Shown here: piece by piece, positions 8,156 to 16,026 of the stretch
Position numbering within the stretch: position 1 is the first letter of the stretch
Layout: every line of letters starts with the position of its first letter
From: Kitasatospora atroaurantiaca
GTDB lineage: Bacteria; Actinomycetota; Actinomycetes; Streptomycetales; Streptomycetaceae
NCBI RefSeq assembly: GCF_007828955.1
Contig: NZ_VIVR01000001.1
Span: 3,348,001 to 3,412,000 of the forward strand
Length of the DNA stretch: 64,000 bases
Reading direction: 5' to 3'
Position numbers and translations under genes: made by a program
The notes under the pieces: generated by a model
What the model saw: only the letters and a program-made list of their open reading frames with translations
Databases searched by the model: none
What the model was told of the DNA's origin: nothing

Positions 8156-9388
8156 GTGTTCGCCTCGTACCGCCGCATCTTCACCGCCCCCGGCACCATC
8201 GCCTTCACCCTGGCCGGGCTGCTCAGCCGCCTCGCCTTCTCGATGACCGGTGTGGGCACCGTGGTGATGATCGCCACCCGCCGGGACTCGTACGCCCTGG
8301 CCGGGGCCGTCTCCGCCGCCGGGGTGGTGGCGGTCGCGCTCGGCATGCCGCTGCTCGGACGGCTGGTGGACCGGTACGGGCAGGCCAGGGTGGCGATACC
8401 GAGCGTGCCCTTCTTCGCCGTCCCGTTCGCCGCGCTGCTGCTCTGCACCCGTTACGGCGCGCCCACCTGGACGCTCTTCGTCTGCTGTGCGGCCTCCTCC
8501 GTGCTTCCCAACGTCGGCGGCATGGCCCGGGCCCGCTGGGCACACCTCTACCGGGACGACCCGGAGTCCCGGCAGCTGGCCACCTCCTTCGAACAGGCGC
8601 TGGACGAGCTCTGCTTCATGGCCGGCCCGGTGCTGGCGATGCTGCTCTGCACCGCGCTCTTCCCGGAGGCCGCACTGCTGGTCGCCGGGCTGCTCGCCTC
8701 CGTCGGCGTGCTGCTGTTCGCCGCGCAGCGCCGTACCGAACCGCCGGTCCTGCCCGCCGTCCCGGGCACCGGCGGGGCGCTTCGGTCCGGCGGGCTGCGG
8801 GTGATGGTGCTGGCCTTCCTGGCGACCGGCGTGACCTTCGGGTCGATGGAGGTCACCACCATCGCGTACACCGACTCGCTCGGCCAGAAGCCGCTGGCCG
8901 GTGCGCTGTTGGCGCTGGTGGCGGCGGGTTCGTGCGGTTCCGGGCTGGTCTTCGGGCTGGTACGGGCACGCCGCTCCCCGGCCGTCCGGCTGCTGGCCGC
9001 GGCGGCCGCGATGGCGGGGCTGCTGCTGCTCCCGCTGGCCGCCGGGCTGTCGGGCGCGGGCCCGGCCGTCCTGGCCGTTGCGCTCCTGGTCGCCGGTTCG
9101 GGGACTGCTCCGACCATGGTGACCGGGATGACCATGATCCAGGAGCTGCTTCCCGCCCGGCAGTTGAACGAGGGCATGTCCGTCGCGATCTCGGCCATCC
9201 TGATCGGCATCTCGACCGGTTCCGCCCTCGGCGGCACCATCGCCCAGCACGCCACCCCGGGCACGGGCTACCTGGTCCCCGCCGGCGCGGCCGGACTGGC
9301 CCTGCTGATCACGGCGGCGGGCATCGGCCGCCTGCGGACGCAGGCACGGACAGCAGTTGTCGCGGCACCTTCCAGCGTTGCCGCCTAG
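8156..9388 (+). CDS. MFS transporter
   Basis: About 410 residues with twelve predicted transmembrane helices, typical of the major facilitator superfamily. Examples are FTLAGLLSRLAFSMTGVGTV as TM1 and PLLGRLVDRYGQARVAI as the loop 2-3 signature. The GTG start at 8156 is preceded by ggag at 8148. Residues ARARWAHLYRDDPESRQLAT and SFEQALDELCFMAGP form the central cytoplasmic part seen in actinobacterial MFS proteins of unknown substrate. Its divergent LysR neighbour is the likely regulator. A modular palindromic repeat lies right after the stop codon. Confidence 0.88.
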   Translation: MFASYRRIFTAPGTIAFTLAGLLSRLAFSMTGVGTVVMIATRRDSYALAGAVSAAGVVAVALGMPLLGRLVDRYGQARVAIPSVPFFAVPFAALLLCTRYGAPTWTLFVCCAASSVLPNVGGMARARWAHLYRDDPESRQLATSFEQALDELCFMAGPVLAMLLCTALFPEAALLVAGLLASVGVLLFAAQRRTEPPVLPAVPGTGGALRSGGLRVMVLAFLATGVTFGSMEVTTIAYTDSLGQKPLAGALLALVAAGSCGSGLVFGLVRARRSPAVRLLAAAAAMAGLLLLPLAAGLSGAGPAVLAVALLVAGSGTAPTMVTGMTMIQELLPARQLNEGMSVAISAILIGISTGSALGGTIAQHATPGTGYLVPAGAAGLALLITAAGIGRLRTQARTAVVAAPSSVAA

Positions 9389-9390
9389 AA

Positions 9391-9527
9391 GCAGCGGGCC
9401 AACCACAGGGGCGCGTGGGGACTGCTCGAGGCGGTAGGGCACAGGTCGTCGTCTTCCGATCTCGCGCAGTTCTCCCCCAGCCTTCGGCCGGGAGGTACCC
9501 CCACGCGCCCCTGTGGTTACCCGATCC
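9391..9527. repeat. Modular palindromic intergenic element, copy A
   Basis: The ends are 20-bp perfect inverted repeats: aaccacaggggcgcgtgggg at 9401-9420 and its complement at 9499-9518. Inside is the module cttccgatctcgcgcagttc followed by tcccccagccttcggccggg. The 5' flank gcagcgggccaaccacaggg is shared with copy D and, reversed, with copy C. It lies exactly between the convergent MFS and GNAT genes, so a terminator role is likely. Confidence 0.85.
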
Positions 9528-9574
9528 CGATCGGCTGCCCACGGCCCACCGGCGGCCGGCAGTGGAGCCGCTGG

Positions 9575-10147
9575 TCACTGCGCGGCTGACGGCCCGTGGG
9601 GTGCCGGTGACGGTGTACGACCACCGGTAGCCGCCGGGGGCCAGGTGTACTCGTACTCGGGCAGGGTGAACCCGCCCGGGAAGACGCCCTCGCGCTCATC
9701 GGTGCGCACGCCGCCCTCGCGCTCGTAGAAGGCGACCGCCCGGGTGTTGGCACACAGCACCTCCAGGTACAGCGGGGCCTCACGCGTACGCTCCAGGGCG
9801 GCCCGGAGCAGCAGCCCGCCGATGCCTGCACCGGTGAGGCCGGGGCGGACGTGCAGGTTGTCCAGCAGGACCCGCCCGTCCGGCTCGGGGACCAGATAGG
9901 CGAAGCCCACCGGTCCCTCCTCCCCCTCCGTCTCCGCGATCAGCAGGACGGGGGTGTTGGCGGGCTCGCCGTAGTCGGCGGTGAGCCGGATCGCCCAGAG
10001 CTCGCGGCGCTCCTCCGACAGGCCGTCACCGAGCGCCTCGGCCGGGACGATCCCTTCGTACGCCGTCCGCCAGCTCACGGCGTGCAGGGCTGCGACGGCC
10101 TCCGCATCGGCGGCGGCGCCGGTCCTGATGACGATCTGTCGGTCCAT
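9575..10147 (-). CDS. GNAT family N-acetyltransferase
   Basis: A 190-aa GNAT. The acetyl-CoA binding motif A is LDNLHVRPGLTGAGIGGLLL (near residue 110), followed by LYLEVLCANTRAVAFYEREG, the usual motif B. The acyl acceptor is unknown. I used the ATG at 10145-10147 because the longer in-frame extension would run through an operator-like palindrome at 10171-10190. The gene is divergent from the membrane-protein/DCC/TetR operon and shares two TetR-type operators with it. Confidence 0.88.
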   Translation of the reverse strand: MDRQIVIRTGAAADAEAVAALHAVSWRTAYEGIVPAEALGDGLSEERRELWAIRLTADYGEPANTPVLLIAETEGEEGPVGFAYLVPEPDGRVLLDNLHVRPGLTGAGIGGLLLRAALERTREAPLYLEVLCANTRAVAFYEREGGVRTDEREGVFPGGFTLPEYEYTWPPAATGGRTPSPAPHGPSAAQ

Positions 10148-10170
10148 GTGACGAGCGTCCCACACCCGCG

Positions 10171-10190
10171 ACTTGAACGCGTTCAAAAGT
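10171..10190. promoter_or_regulatory. TetR-type operator, box 1
   Basis: ttgaacgcgttcaa at 10173-10186 is a perfect 14-bp palindrome, and the flanks extend the symmetry. It lies 26 bp upstream of the GNAT start. A second box with the same half-sites is 29 bp further on. Confidence 0.65.
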
Positions 10191-10214
10191 ACCCCTACAG
10201 TCATGCCCACAAGG

Positions 10215-10232
10215 TTTTGAACACGTTCGAAA
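10215..10232. promoter_or_regulatory. TetR-type operator, box 2
   Basis: ttttgaacacgttcgaaa repeats the TTGAAC-rCG-TTCrAA pattern of box 1. It ends 13 bp before the ATG of the membrane-protein gene, where a bound repressor would block transcription start or elongation. Confidence 0.65.
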
Positions 10233-10244
10233 CGGAGTGGTCCG

Positions 10245-10649
10245 ATGGACTACACAGTCGTCAGCTACGCCTTCTACCTGCCGATCGCCACCGGCGTCAC
10301 GGTCTGGGTGGCCCGCACCCTGAGCAAGAACGGCCGGATATTCCTGGCCGACGTCTTCGCCGGGGACGAGAAGCTCGCCGATGCCGTCAACCACCTGCTG
10401 GTGGTCGGCTTCTACCTGATCAACCTCGGTTTCGTCGCCCTGTGGATGCGCAGCGACACCCAGGTCGAGGGGATCCAGGGGGTCTTCAACGCCCTCTCGT
10501 ACAAGCTCGGCACGGTGCTCCTGCTGCTCGGCGTGATGCACCTCGGCAACGTGTACGTGCTCAACAAGATCCGCCGCCGGGGGGCGCTGGACAAGCAGCA
10601 CCGGCCGCCGGTCGGGCCGCAGGCCCGGATCAGCCCGAGCCAGGCCTGA
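10245..10649 (+). CDS. Integral membrane protein, first gene of a TetR-controlled operon
   Basis: A 134-aa protein with about three transmembrane segments (VVSYAFYLPIATGVTVWVA, LLVVGFYLINLGFVALWM and LGTVLLLLGVMHLGNVYVL) and a basic Pro/Gln-rich tail. I do not recognise a functional family. It is followed after 11 bp by a DCC-type thiol protein and then a TetR gene, all on one strand behind two copies of a palindromic operator. Exposure to a membrane-active compound or redox stress as the inducer is plausible but not shown. Confidence 0.8.
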   Translation: MDYTVVSYAFYLPIATGVTVWVARTLSKNGRIFLADVFAGDEKLADAVNHLLVVGFYLINLGFVALWMRSDTQVEGIQGVFNALSYKLGTVLLLLGVMHLGNVYVLNKIRRRGALDKQHRPPVGPQARISPSQA

Positions 10650-10660
10650 GAGCGCCGGCC

Positions 10661-11170
10661 GTGAGGTCCGACCATCACGCCGACGAGGCGGCGGCACCCG
10701 CCGTCCGGCTGCTCACGGTGCTGCACGACCCGGCCTGCCTGCTCTGCCGGCACCTCACCGCCTGGCTGCGCGGACAGCGCCAGCTGGTACCGCTGGAGTT
10801 CGTCGCGGTCGCCTCTCCCGAGGCCCGCGAACGCTTCCCCGGCCTGGACCATGACGCCTCGCTCGGCGAGATCACGGTGGTCGCCGACACCGGCGAGGTG
10901 TGGCGAGGCGCGCCCGCCTTCGTCACCTGCCTGTGGGCCCTGGCCGAACACCGGCCGCTGGCGCACCGGCTGGGCACACCGGCGGGTCTGCCGCTCGCCA
11001 GGGCGGCGGCCTTCGCCGCCAGCAAGTACCGCGCGGTCACGGGGGCCGGGCGCGTCGTACCGGGTGCGGAGGGGGCACCCGGTCCGGCGTGGCCCGCGGC
11101 GGACGGCGAGGCCGACGGCGGTTGGCCGGACCTCGGCTGTGACGGCGGGACCTGCTCCGTCTCCGGCTAG
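10661..11170 (+). CDS. DCC-like (DUF393-type) thiol-disulfide protein
   Basis: About 169 residues. The N-terminal motif LLTVLHDPACLLCRHLTAWL contains D-P-A-C-L-L-C, the DxxCxxC active site of the thiol-disulfide oxidoreductase DCC family. Later there is GEVWRGAPAFVTCLWALAEH, also seen in that family. The C-terminus ends with two more cysteines (DLGCDGGTCSVSG). The start is the GTG at 10661, with only a weak gagag upstream. It probably acts with the membrane protein encoded just before it, but its partner is unknown. Confidence 0.75.
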   Translation: MRSDHHADEAAAPAVRLLTVLHDPACLLCRHLTAWLRGQRQLVPLEFVAVASPEARERFPGLDHDASLGEITVVADTGEVWRGAPAFVTCLWALAEHRPLAHRLGTPAGLPLARAAAFAASKYRAVTGAGRVVPGAEGAPGPAWPAADGEADGGWPDLGCDGGTCSVSG

Positions 11171-11181
11171 GCTCAAGGACC

Positions 11182-12030
11182 GTGGAAGACGTGGCAACGA
11201 CGAACGGCGAGAACAACCCGACCGACGAGCAGCCGAGCTCTCTCGAGCAGGCCGCCGCGGAACTGACCGGTACCGGGGATACGGGCGCCAAGCAGCTCGT
11301 ACCCCTGGCCGGTGAGGTCCGCGGCGGCCGCGCGCTGCCCAAGACCGACAAGAGCGAGCAGACCCGCGCGCTGATCCTGGAGACGGCGATGCGCCTCTTC
11401 CAGGAGCGCGGGTACGACAAGACGACGATGCGGGCGATCGCGACCGAGGCCGGCGTCTCGGTCGGCAACGCGTACTACTACTTCGCGTCCAAGGAGTACC
11501 TGATCCAGGGCTTCTACGACCGGATGACGTACGAGCACGCCGTCGACGCCCGGGCCAGGATGGCCGGGAAGCGGGACTTCGCCGAACGCCTGGAGATCGC
11601 GCTGACCTCCTGGGTCGACTGCGCGGCGCCGTACCACGAGTTCGCCTCGCAGTTCTTCCGCACGGCGGCCGACCCGGACAGCCCGCTCAGCCCGTTCTCC
11701 AACGAGTCCCACCCGGCCCGCGCGACGGCCGTCCAGCTCTTCCACGAGGTGCTGAGCGGCTCGGAGTTGGCGCCCAAGCTGGACGCCGAGCTGGTCGAGC
11801 TGCTGCCCGATCTGCTCTGGCTCCACCTGATGGTCGTCGTCCTGTACTGGGTCTTCGACCGCACCGAGGACACCGAGCGCACACGCGCCTTCGTGGAGCG
11901 CTGCACCCCGCTGGTGGCGAAGGTGGTCAACCTGTCGCGCTACCGGATCTTCCGGCCGCTGGTCCGGGACGCGAAGGGGCTGATCCAGGACTTCGTGCTC
12001 CCGACCATAGGGCGCACGGCGAAGCCGTAG
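11182..12030 (+). CDS. TetR-family regulator
   Basis: A 282-aa protein with a long disordered N-terminus of about 65 residues, then a TetR HTH (ALILETAMRLFQERGYDKTT, then MRAIATEAGVSVGNAYYYFA) and a helical ligand domain. Such long N-terminal extensions are uncommon in TetR proteins. It closes the operon with the membrane protein and the DCC protein. The two TTGAAC-type palindromes in front of the operon are the obvious candidates for its own binding sites. Two GTG starts (11182, 11191) are possible; an aagga precedes the first. Confidence 0.88.
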   Translation: MEDVATTNGENNPTDEQPSSLEQAAAELTGTGDTGAKQLVPLAGEVRGGRALPKTDKSEQTRALILETAMRLFQERGYDKTTMRAIATEAGVSVGNAYYYFASKEYLIQGFYDRMTYEHAVDARARMAGKRDFAERLEIALTSWVDCAAPYHEFASQFFRTAADPDSPLSPFSNESHPARATAVQLFHEVLSGSELAPKLDAELVELLPDLLWLHLMVVVLYWVFDRTEDTERTRAFVERCTPLVAKVVNLSRYRIFRPLVRDAKGLIQDFVLPTIGRTAKP

Positions 12031-12038
12031 GGCCCGAC

Positions 12039-12056
12039 GGCCGGGAGCACCCGGCC
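12039..12056. terminator. Short convergent terminator hairpin
   Basis: ggccggg and cccggcc form a 7-bp perfect stem with an AGCA loop between the TetR and Eis-like genes, which are convergent. Confidence 0.55.
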
Positions 12057-12063
12057 CTTCGGC

Positions 12064-13344
12064 TCAGAAGCCGTCAGGGTTGAACGCCCTCAGCGGAGTC
12101 CGCAGCAGCAGGTCGGCATCGGCGGCCGCTCCCGGCCGCAGCTCGGTGACCAGCGAGGCAGCGGCCAACCTGGAGACCGTCTCGGCGCCCAGGTACAGCG
12201 AGCCGAGCTCGGAGACGCCGAGCTCGAGGTCGGGCGCGTCGTCGGTGGCGGTGCAACGGCCGGTGCCGTCGGCCGCCGCCTCCAGCGCCCAGCGGCCCTC
12301 GGCGTACCCGGCCGGGTCGCTGACCTGCAGCACCACGCGCCCGGGCGCGCCGTACGTACGGGCGCCGAAGGCGGCGGGCACGTCGAGCAGCCGCAGCCAC
12401 ATGAAGTCGTAGTCCTCCGCGTGCGGTGTCGCACCGCGCGGGTCGTTCAGCAGCAGCGGCAGCGGGTCGTCCTGGCCGAGGTACTCGACGACGACCTTGC
12501 GCACCCAGTCCACCGACAAGGCGAACCGCCAGAGCGCGGTGGCGGTGGCCCGGTCGAGGGCGAGGAAGCTCGCCACGGTGAGGGTGCAGTTGGGGTAGCC
12601 GCCGTCCCAGTTGTCGTCGACGCGGTAGACGATCAGGCCGGTGACGTCGCCCTCGGCGTCCCGGTGCAGGGCGGCGAAGGGCTCCTTCCAGTCGAAGCCG
12701 GGCAGCGTGACCTCGCCCGTCTGCAACCTCCACCAGAGCGGCGTGCGCCCGATCGCACCCGGCTGGGTCAGCCGCCAGCGCTCGTGCAGCTCCGGGCCGA
12801 ACTTGCGGACCTCTTCCATGGTGACGAAGTCGATCCGGCCGCCGGGCGTCTCGGGCAGGCCGGCGCGAAGACCGCCCGCCCGCGCCAGGTCGATGTTCCA
12901 GCCGTTCCCCCGGGTCGCCGGGCCGAAGCCGTACCGGCCGTAGATGTTGTACTCGGCGGCGATCAGGATGGCGGCGGCACTGCCCCGCTCGCGGGCGGCC
13001 TCGAGGTCCCGGCTCATCATCGTGGTGAGCAGACCGCGGCGGCGGTGGGTGGCGTTGACGGTCACACCGGTGATGGCATCCACCTGGAAGGTCGCACCGC
13101 CGGGCACCGTCAGCTCCGTGTCGAAGCTGCGGAAGGTCGCGACGCAGCGCCCGCCGTCGGACTCGTCGAAGGCGCCGAACCACCGCCCCGGCTCGAACTG
13201 CAGGCGGCGGAACTCACTGCCGTCCGCGACGTGCGGCCGCATGAAACCACGCGCGACGGCGCGGTCCCAGAGGGGGATCTCATCCTCGGTGATGTACCGG
13301 ATATCGATGTCCTGGCCGGTCCGACCATGTACGTCCTTGCCCAT
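12064..13344 (-). CDS. Eis-like GNAT N-acetyltransferase
   Basis: A 426-aa protein with two GNAT-fold regions followed by an SCP2-like C-terminal domain, the layout of Eis (enhanced intracellular survival) proteins. Motif A reads ITGVTVNATHRRRGLLTTMM near residue 100, and AAILIAAEYNIYGRYGFGPA supplies the Tyr-rich motif B. The free C-terminal carboxylate (NPDGF) fits the Eis family, where it acts in catalysis. Known Eis proteins acetylate aminoglycosides and peptide lysines; the substrate here is unknown. I preferred the ATG at 13342-13344 over the longer frame; no clear RBS is visible. Confidence 0.85.
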   Translation of the reverse strand: MGKDVHGRTGQDIDIRYITEDEIPLWDRAVARGFMRPHVADGSEFRRLQFEPGRWFGAFDESDGGRCVATFRSFDTELTVPGGATFQVDAITGVTVNATHRRRGLLTTMMSRDLEAARERGSAAAILIAAEYNIYGRYGFGPATRGNGWNIDLARAGGLRAGLPETPGGRIDFVTMEEVRKFGPELHERWRLTQPGAIGRTPLWWRLQTGEVTLPGFDWKEPFAALHRDAEGDVTGLIVYRVDDNWDGGYPNCTLTVASFLALDRATATALWRFALSVDWVRKVVVEYLGQDDPLPLLLNDPRGATPHAEDYDFMWLRLLDVPAAFGARTYGAPGRVVLQVSDPAGYAEGRWALEAAADGTGRCTATDDAPDLELGVSELGSLYLGAETVSRLAAASLVTELRPGAAADADLLLRTPLRAFNPDGF

Positions 13345-13419
13345 CCAGCCACGGTACGACGGCCCCTCCCGCCACGGCACCCGGTTTTCCACCGGGCAGG
13401 GGGTGCCCGCGAAGCACGC

Positions 13420-14652
13420 CTACGGCCGGGCGTAGAAGTCGGGGCGGCCCATGATCCAGAGGCTGGCCTCTTTGATGTCCGTGCCGGGGCGGGGGGCCTC
13501 GATCATCTGGTCGTCGCCGAGGTAGATGGCCACGTGGTAGATGTCGGCGGCGCGGCCGGGAGTGTGGGTCCAGAAGATCAGGTCTCCGGGGCGCAGCTGG
13601 CGGTAGGAGATGGGGGTGGACTCGGTGTACTGGTCGGCGGCGAAGTGGGTGAGGTTCTTGCCGGCCTTGCGCCAGGCCATCATGGTCAGGCCCGAGCAGT
13701 CGTAGCCTTCCGGGCCCTCGCCGCCCCAGATGTAGGGCAGGCCGATCTTGGAGCGGGCGAAGGCGAGCGCGGCCTCCGCGCCACTCGCGGACCAGGAGCT
13801 GTCCGCGGACACGTCGGAGGCGCTGGGCGCTGCCGCCGCCGCAGCAGCTGCGGCACGGGCCGCCTCCTCGGCCTCCCGGGCCGCGATCGCCTCCAGCGCC
13901 TCGCGCCGCTGCCGCTCCAGTTCAAGGGTGGTGTTACGCGCTGCGGCCAGCTCCGCCAACAGCTGCTCGCGGCGCCTGCCGATCTCGGCGACCTGCGTCT
14001 GCTGGGCCGCGAGCCGGGTCTGTGCCTGCTCCTTGGCCACGCGTACGGCTTCGGCGGCCCGCTGCGCCTCCTGCTCGGCGGCCCGGGCGGCGCCCGCGGC
14101 ACGGGAGGCCGCGGCCGCGGTGGAGGTGGCCGCGTCCAGGATGTCCTTGGTGCGCGCGCCGACCACGCCGACGGCGTTGGCCTGCTCGCCGACCGCGCGC
14201 GGGCCCTTGGCGCCCAACAGGGCGTTGATCGCGGAGAGTTCGGGGCTGGTGCCCTGGCGGTAGGTCTCGGCGGCGAGCTGGGCGGCCCGCTCGGCGGCCT
14301 CGGCGCGGCCTGCCTCGGCCACGGCGGAGAGCTGCGCCGCGGTGGCCGCCTCGGTACGGGCCTTGGCCAGCCGGGCCTGCGCACCGTTGTAGGCCTCCAC
14401 CGCCTGTTCGGCGGCCCGGCCGTTCTGCTCCAGCTCGGCCTGGGCGGCCGTCAGCCGGGCCTCGATCGCGTTGGTGTCCACGGCCCGGGCATCGCTCTCG
14501 GCCCGGGCCCGGGCGATGTCCTCGGCGGAGGGGTACGGGTCGTCGGCGGGAGCGGTCAGCCGGGACGGGAGCGGCACGGCCTCGGCCGCCGGGATCAGCC
14601 CGAACACTCCGGAGAGAGCCAGCAGGAGCGTCGGCAGGAATCTGCGTGCCAC
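13420..14652 (-). CDS. Secreted NlpC/P60 cell-wall endopeptidase (RipA-like)
   Basis: A 410-aa protein. The signal peptide (MARRFLPTLLLALSGVFGLI, cleavage near AAEA-VP) is followed by a long Ala/Glu/Arg-rich coiled coil (about residues 45-260) and a C-terminal NlpC/P60 domain. The catalytic Cys is in DCSGL (about residue 318), the His in DIYHVAIYLG (about 372) and the third polar residue in the following EAPRPG segment. Such enzymes cut the D-Glu to meso/LL-DAP bond in stem peptides, and the coiled coil is thought to position or inhibit the enzyme. The GTG start is preceded by ggagaggg. Confidence 0.92.
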   Translation of the reverse strand: MARRFLPTLLLALSGVFGLIPAAEAVPLPSRLTAPADDPYPSAEDIARARAESDARAVDTNAIEARLTAAQAELEQNGRAAEQAVEAYNGAQARLAKARTEAATAAQLSAVAEAGRAEAAERAAQLAAETYRQGTSPELSAINALLGAKGPRAVGEQANAVGVVGARTKDILDAATSTAAAASRAAGAARAAEQEAQRAAEAVRVAKEQAQTRLAAQQTQVAEIGRRREQLLAELAAARNTTLELERQRREALEAIAAREAEEAARAAAAAAAAAPSASDVSADSSWSASGAEAALAFARSKIGLPYIWGGEGPEGYDCSGLTMMAWRKAGKNLTHFAADQYTESTPISYRQLRPGDLIFWTHTPGRAADIYHVAIYLGDDQMIEAPRPGTDIKEASLWIMGRPDFYARP

Positions 14653-14816
14653 GGGGGGTGCCCTCTCCCAAGGTCTGACGATCAGCCAAATATCCCATCA
14701 GGTGACAATTCAGTCACTCGCCGTAATATTCTCAAACGCGGCAACTAGCCGGCGCCATCCCCGCGCGTCCGTGCGGGTGAGATGTCAGGTCCACCGGCTC
14801 CCCCGCAGGGCGCCGC

Positions 14817-15974
14817 TCAGCGGGGAACGGAGCGGCGCAGCTGAGGGTGCGGGATCCGGGGGTGCCGGTACGGGGCGCGGGGCTCGGGGCCGGTCCCGGC
14901 CGGGGGCGCGACGGCGGCCGGCCCGACGGACGCCCGTACCGCGTAGGTACGGCTGCGCCCGGCCTGGACCGTGCGGCGGCGCTGCTGCGCCTGGCCGTGC
15001 CGCTCGGGATCGGGCCCGGCGGGCTGCCCGGAGGTGCGGCCGGGGGCGAGGGCCTCGGCCCGCCCCGACGAAGCGGCGCGGCGGTCGGCGAGCCGGGCGG
15101 AGCGGCGGGCCAGCCCGCGGGCGGCGTGGGCGTCGAGGTGGGCGGTGGCTCGGGCCGCCATGCGTTCGGCGACCCGGTGAGTGGCGGTGTGGTGGGCCGG
15201 TACCTTGTCGGGCGCGCCGGCGATCAGGTCGAAGAGCCAGGTCCGGGCGCGGTCCGCGCGCCGGTGCAGCATGCGCTCACGCCGGAGCGCGCGTGCGCGA
15301 CGGCGCGGCCGGGTGGCGTACCGCCAGCGCGCCCAGGGGCTGCCCGGCCGGGCCAGCCGGACGGCGCCGATCCAGGACAGGCCGGGCACCATGATGCCGA
15401 GCAGGCCCGTCCAGACCTTGCCCTTGACCAGGGCGACGATCGAGACCAGTGCGTTCACCGCGATCACCGCCACCAGCCCCCACTGGCCGGAGCCCTCGGG
15501 TGAGGTCTGCCCGGGGACGACGCCGAGCGGGACGTAGCCGGTGAGCAGCAGCGCGGTGAACAGGATGCCGAGGATCACCGCGTCCACCGACTTGCGGCCC
15601 TGTTCGCTCCAGTACACGTCGTCCAGGTGCAGGATCAGCGCGAACTCGTCCAGGACCAGCCCGCAGCCGATCCCGAAGCTGAGACCGCACCAGTCGATCC
15701 ACGGGTGCCCCCCGTTGGTAGCGATCACCCCGATGCCACCGGCCAGCAGGAAACCGAGCCCGAACACCATGTGGTGGATGTGCAAGCCGCCGGGGGTGAT
15801 GTTGCCCGGCCACCAGCGGACCTTGGCCCGGATCATCCGGACGCTGAAGCGGATGCCGACGAAGGAGCAGATGAACCCCACCAGCAGCAGGAACAGCGGC
15901 TGCTTGTGAGCAGCGACGATGTGCGTGCGGTAGCCGTCCAGCAGGGTGGCCAGACTCAGCTGCTCGAGGTGCAT
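14817..15974 (-). CDS. Integral membrane protein with His-rich loop
   Basis: A 385-aa protein. Six or so transmembrane helices lie in residues 25-215, with GGLHIHHMVFGLGFLLAGGI in the second pair. The C-terminal ~160 residues are a basic Arg/Ala/Pro-rich cytoplasmic tail. The GLHIHHMVFG cluster and the acidic WCGLSFGIGCGLVLDEFALI segment could form a metal or cofactor site in the membrane, but I do not recognise the family. It sits between the NlpC/P60 gene and the ThrE gene, all on the minus strand, about 50 bp from the ThrE end. Confidence 0.75.
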   Translation of the reverse strand: MHLEQLSLATLLDGYRTHIVAAHKQPLFLLLVGFICSFVGIRFSVRMIRAKVRWWPGNITPGGLHIHHMVFGLGFLLAGGIGVIATNGGHPWIDWCGLSFGIGCGLVLDEFALILHLDDVYWSEQGRKSVDAVILGILFTALLLTGYVPLGVVPGQTSPEGSGQWGLVAVIAVNALVSIVALVKGKVWTGLLGIMVPGLSWIGAVRLARPGSPWARWRYATRPRRRARALRRERMLHRRADRARTWLFDLIAGAPDKVPAHHTATHRVAERMAARATAHLDAHAARGLARRSARLADRRAASSGRAEALAPGRTSGQPAGPDPERHGQAQQRRRTVQAGRSRTYAVRASVGPAAVAPPAGTGPEPRAPYRHPRIPHPQLRRSVPR

Positions 15975-16026
15975 GGGTCGTACCTTCGTTCCGTGGTGCT
16001 CCGGGCCTCGCCCGGCTAACGCGTGG

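Noticed and set aside
12074..13183. A long ORF in another frame of the Eis-like gene, and many similar long ORFs
   Set aside because: They are Arg/Pro/Ala/Gly-rich shadows produced by the third-position GC bias. The real frame shows domain motifs and an RBS or sensible start.
14653..14815. A ydaO-type (cyclic di-AMP) riboswitch in front of the NlpC/P60 gene, as known for some Streptomyces wall hydrolases
   Set aside because: Only a short gagccggtggacc stretch on the minus strand resembles the motif. The later conserved parts (a GGGTGAAT-type segment and the AGCTAACCTCG end) are missing.
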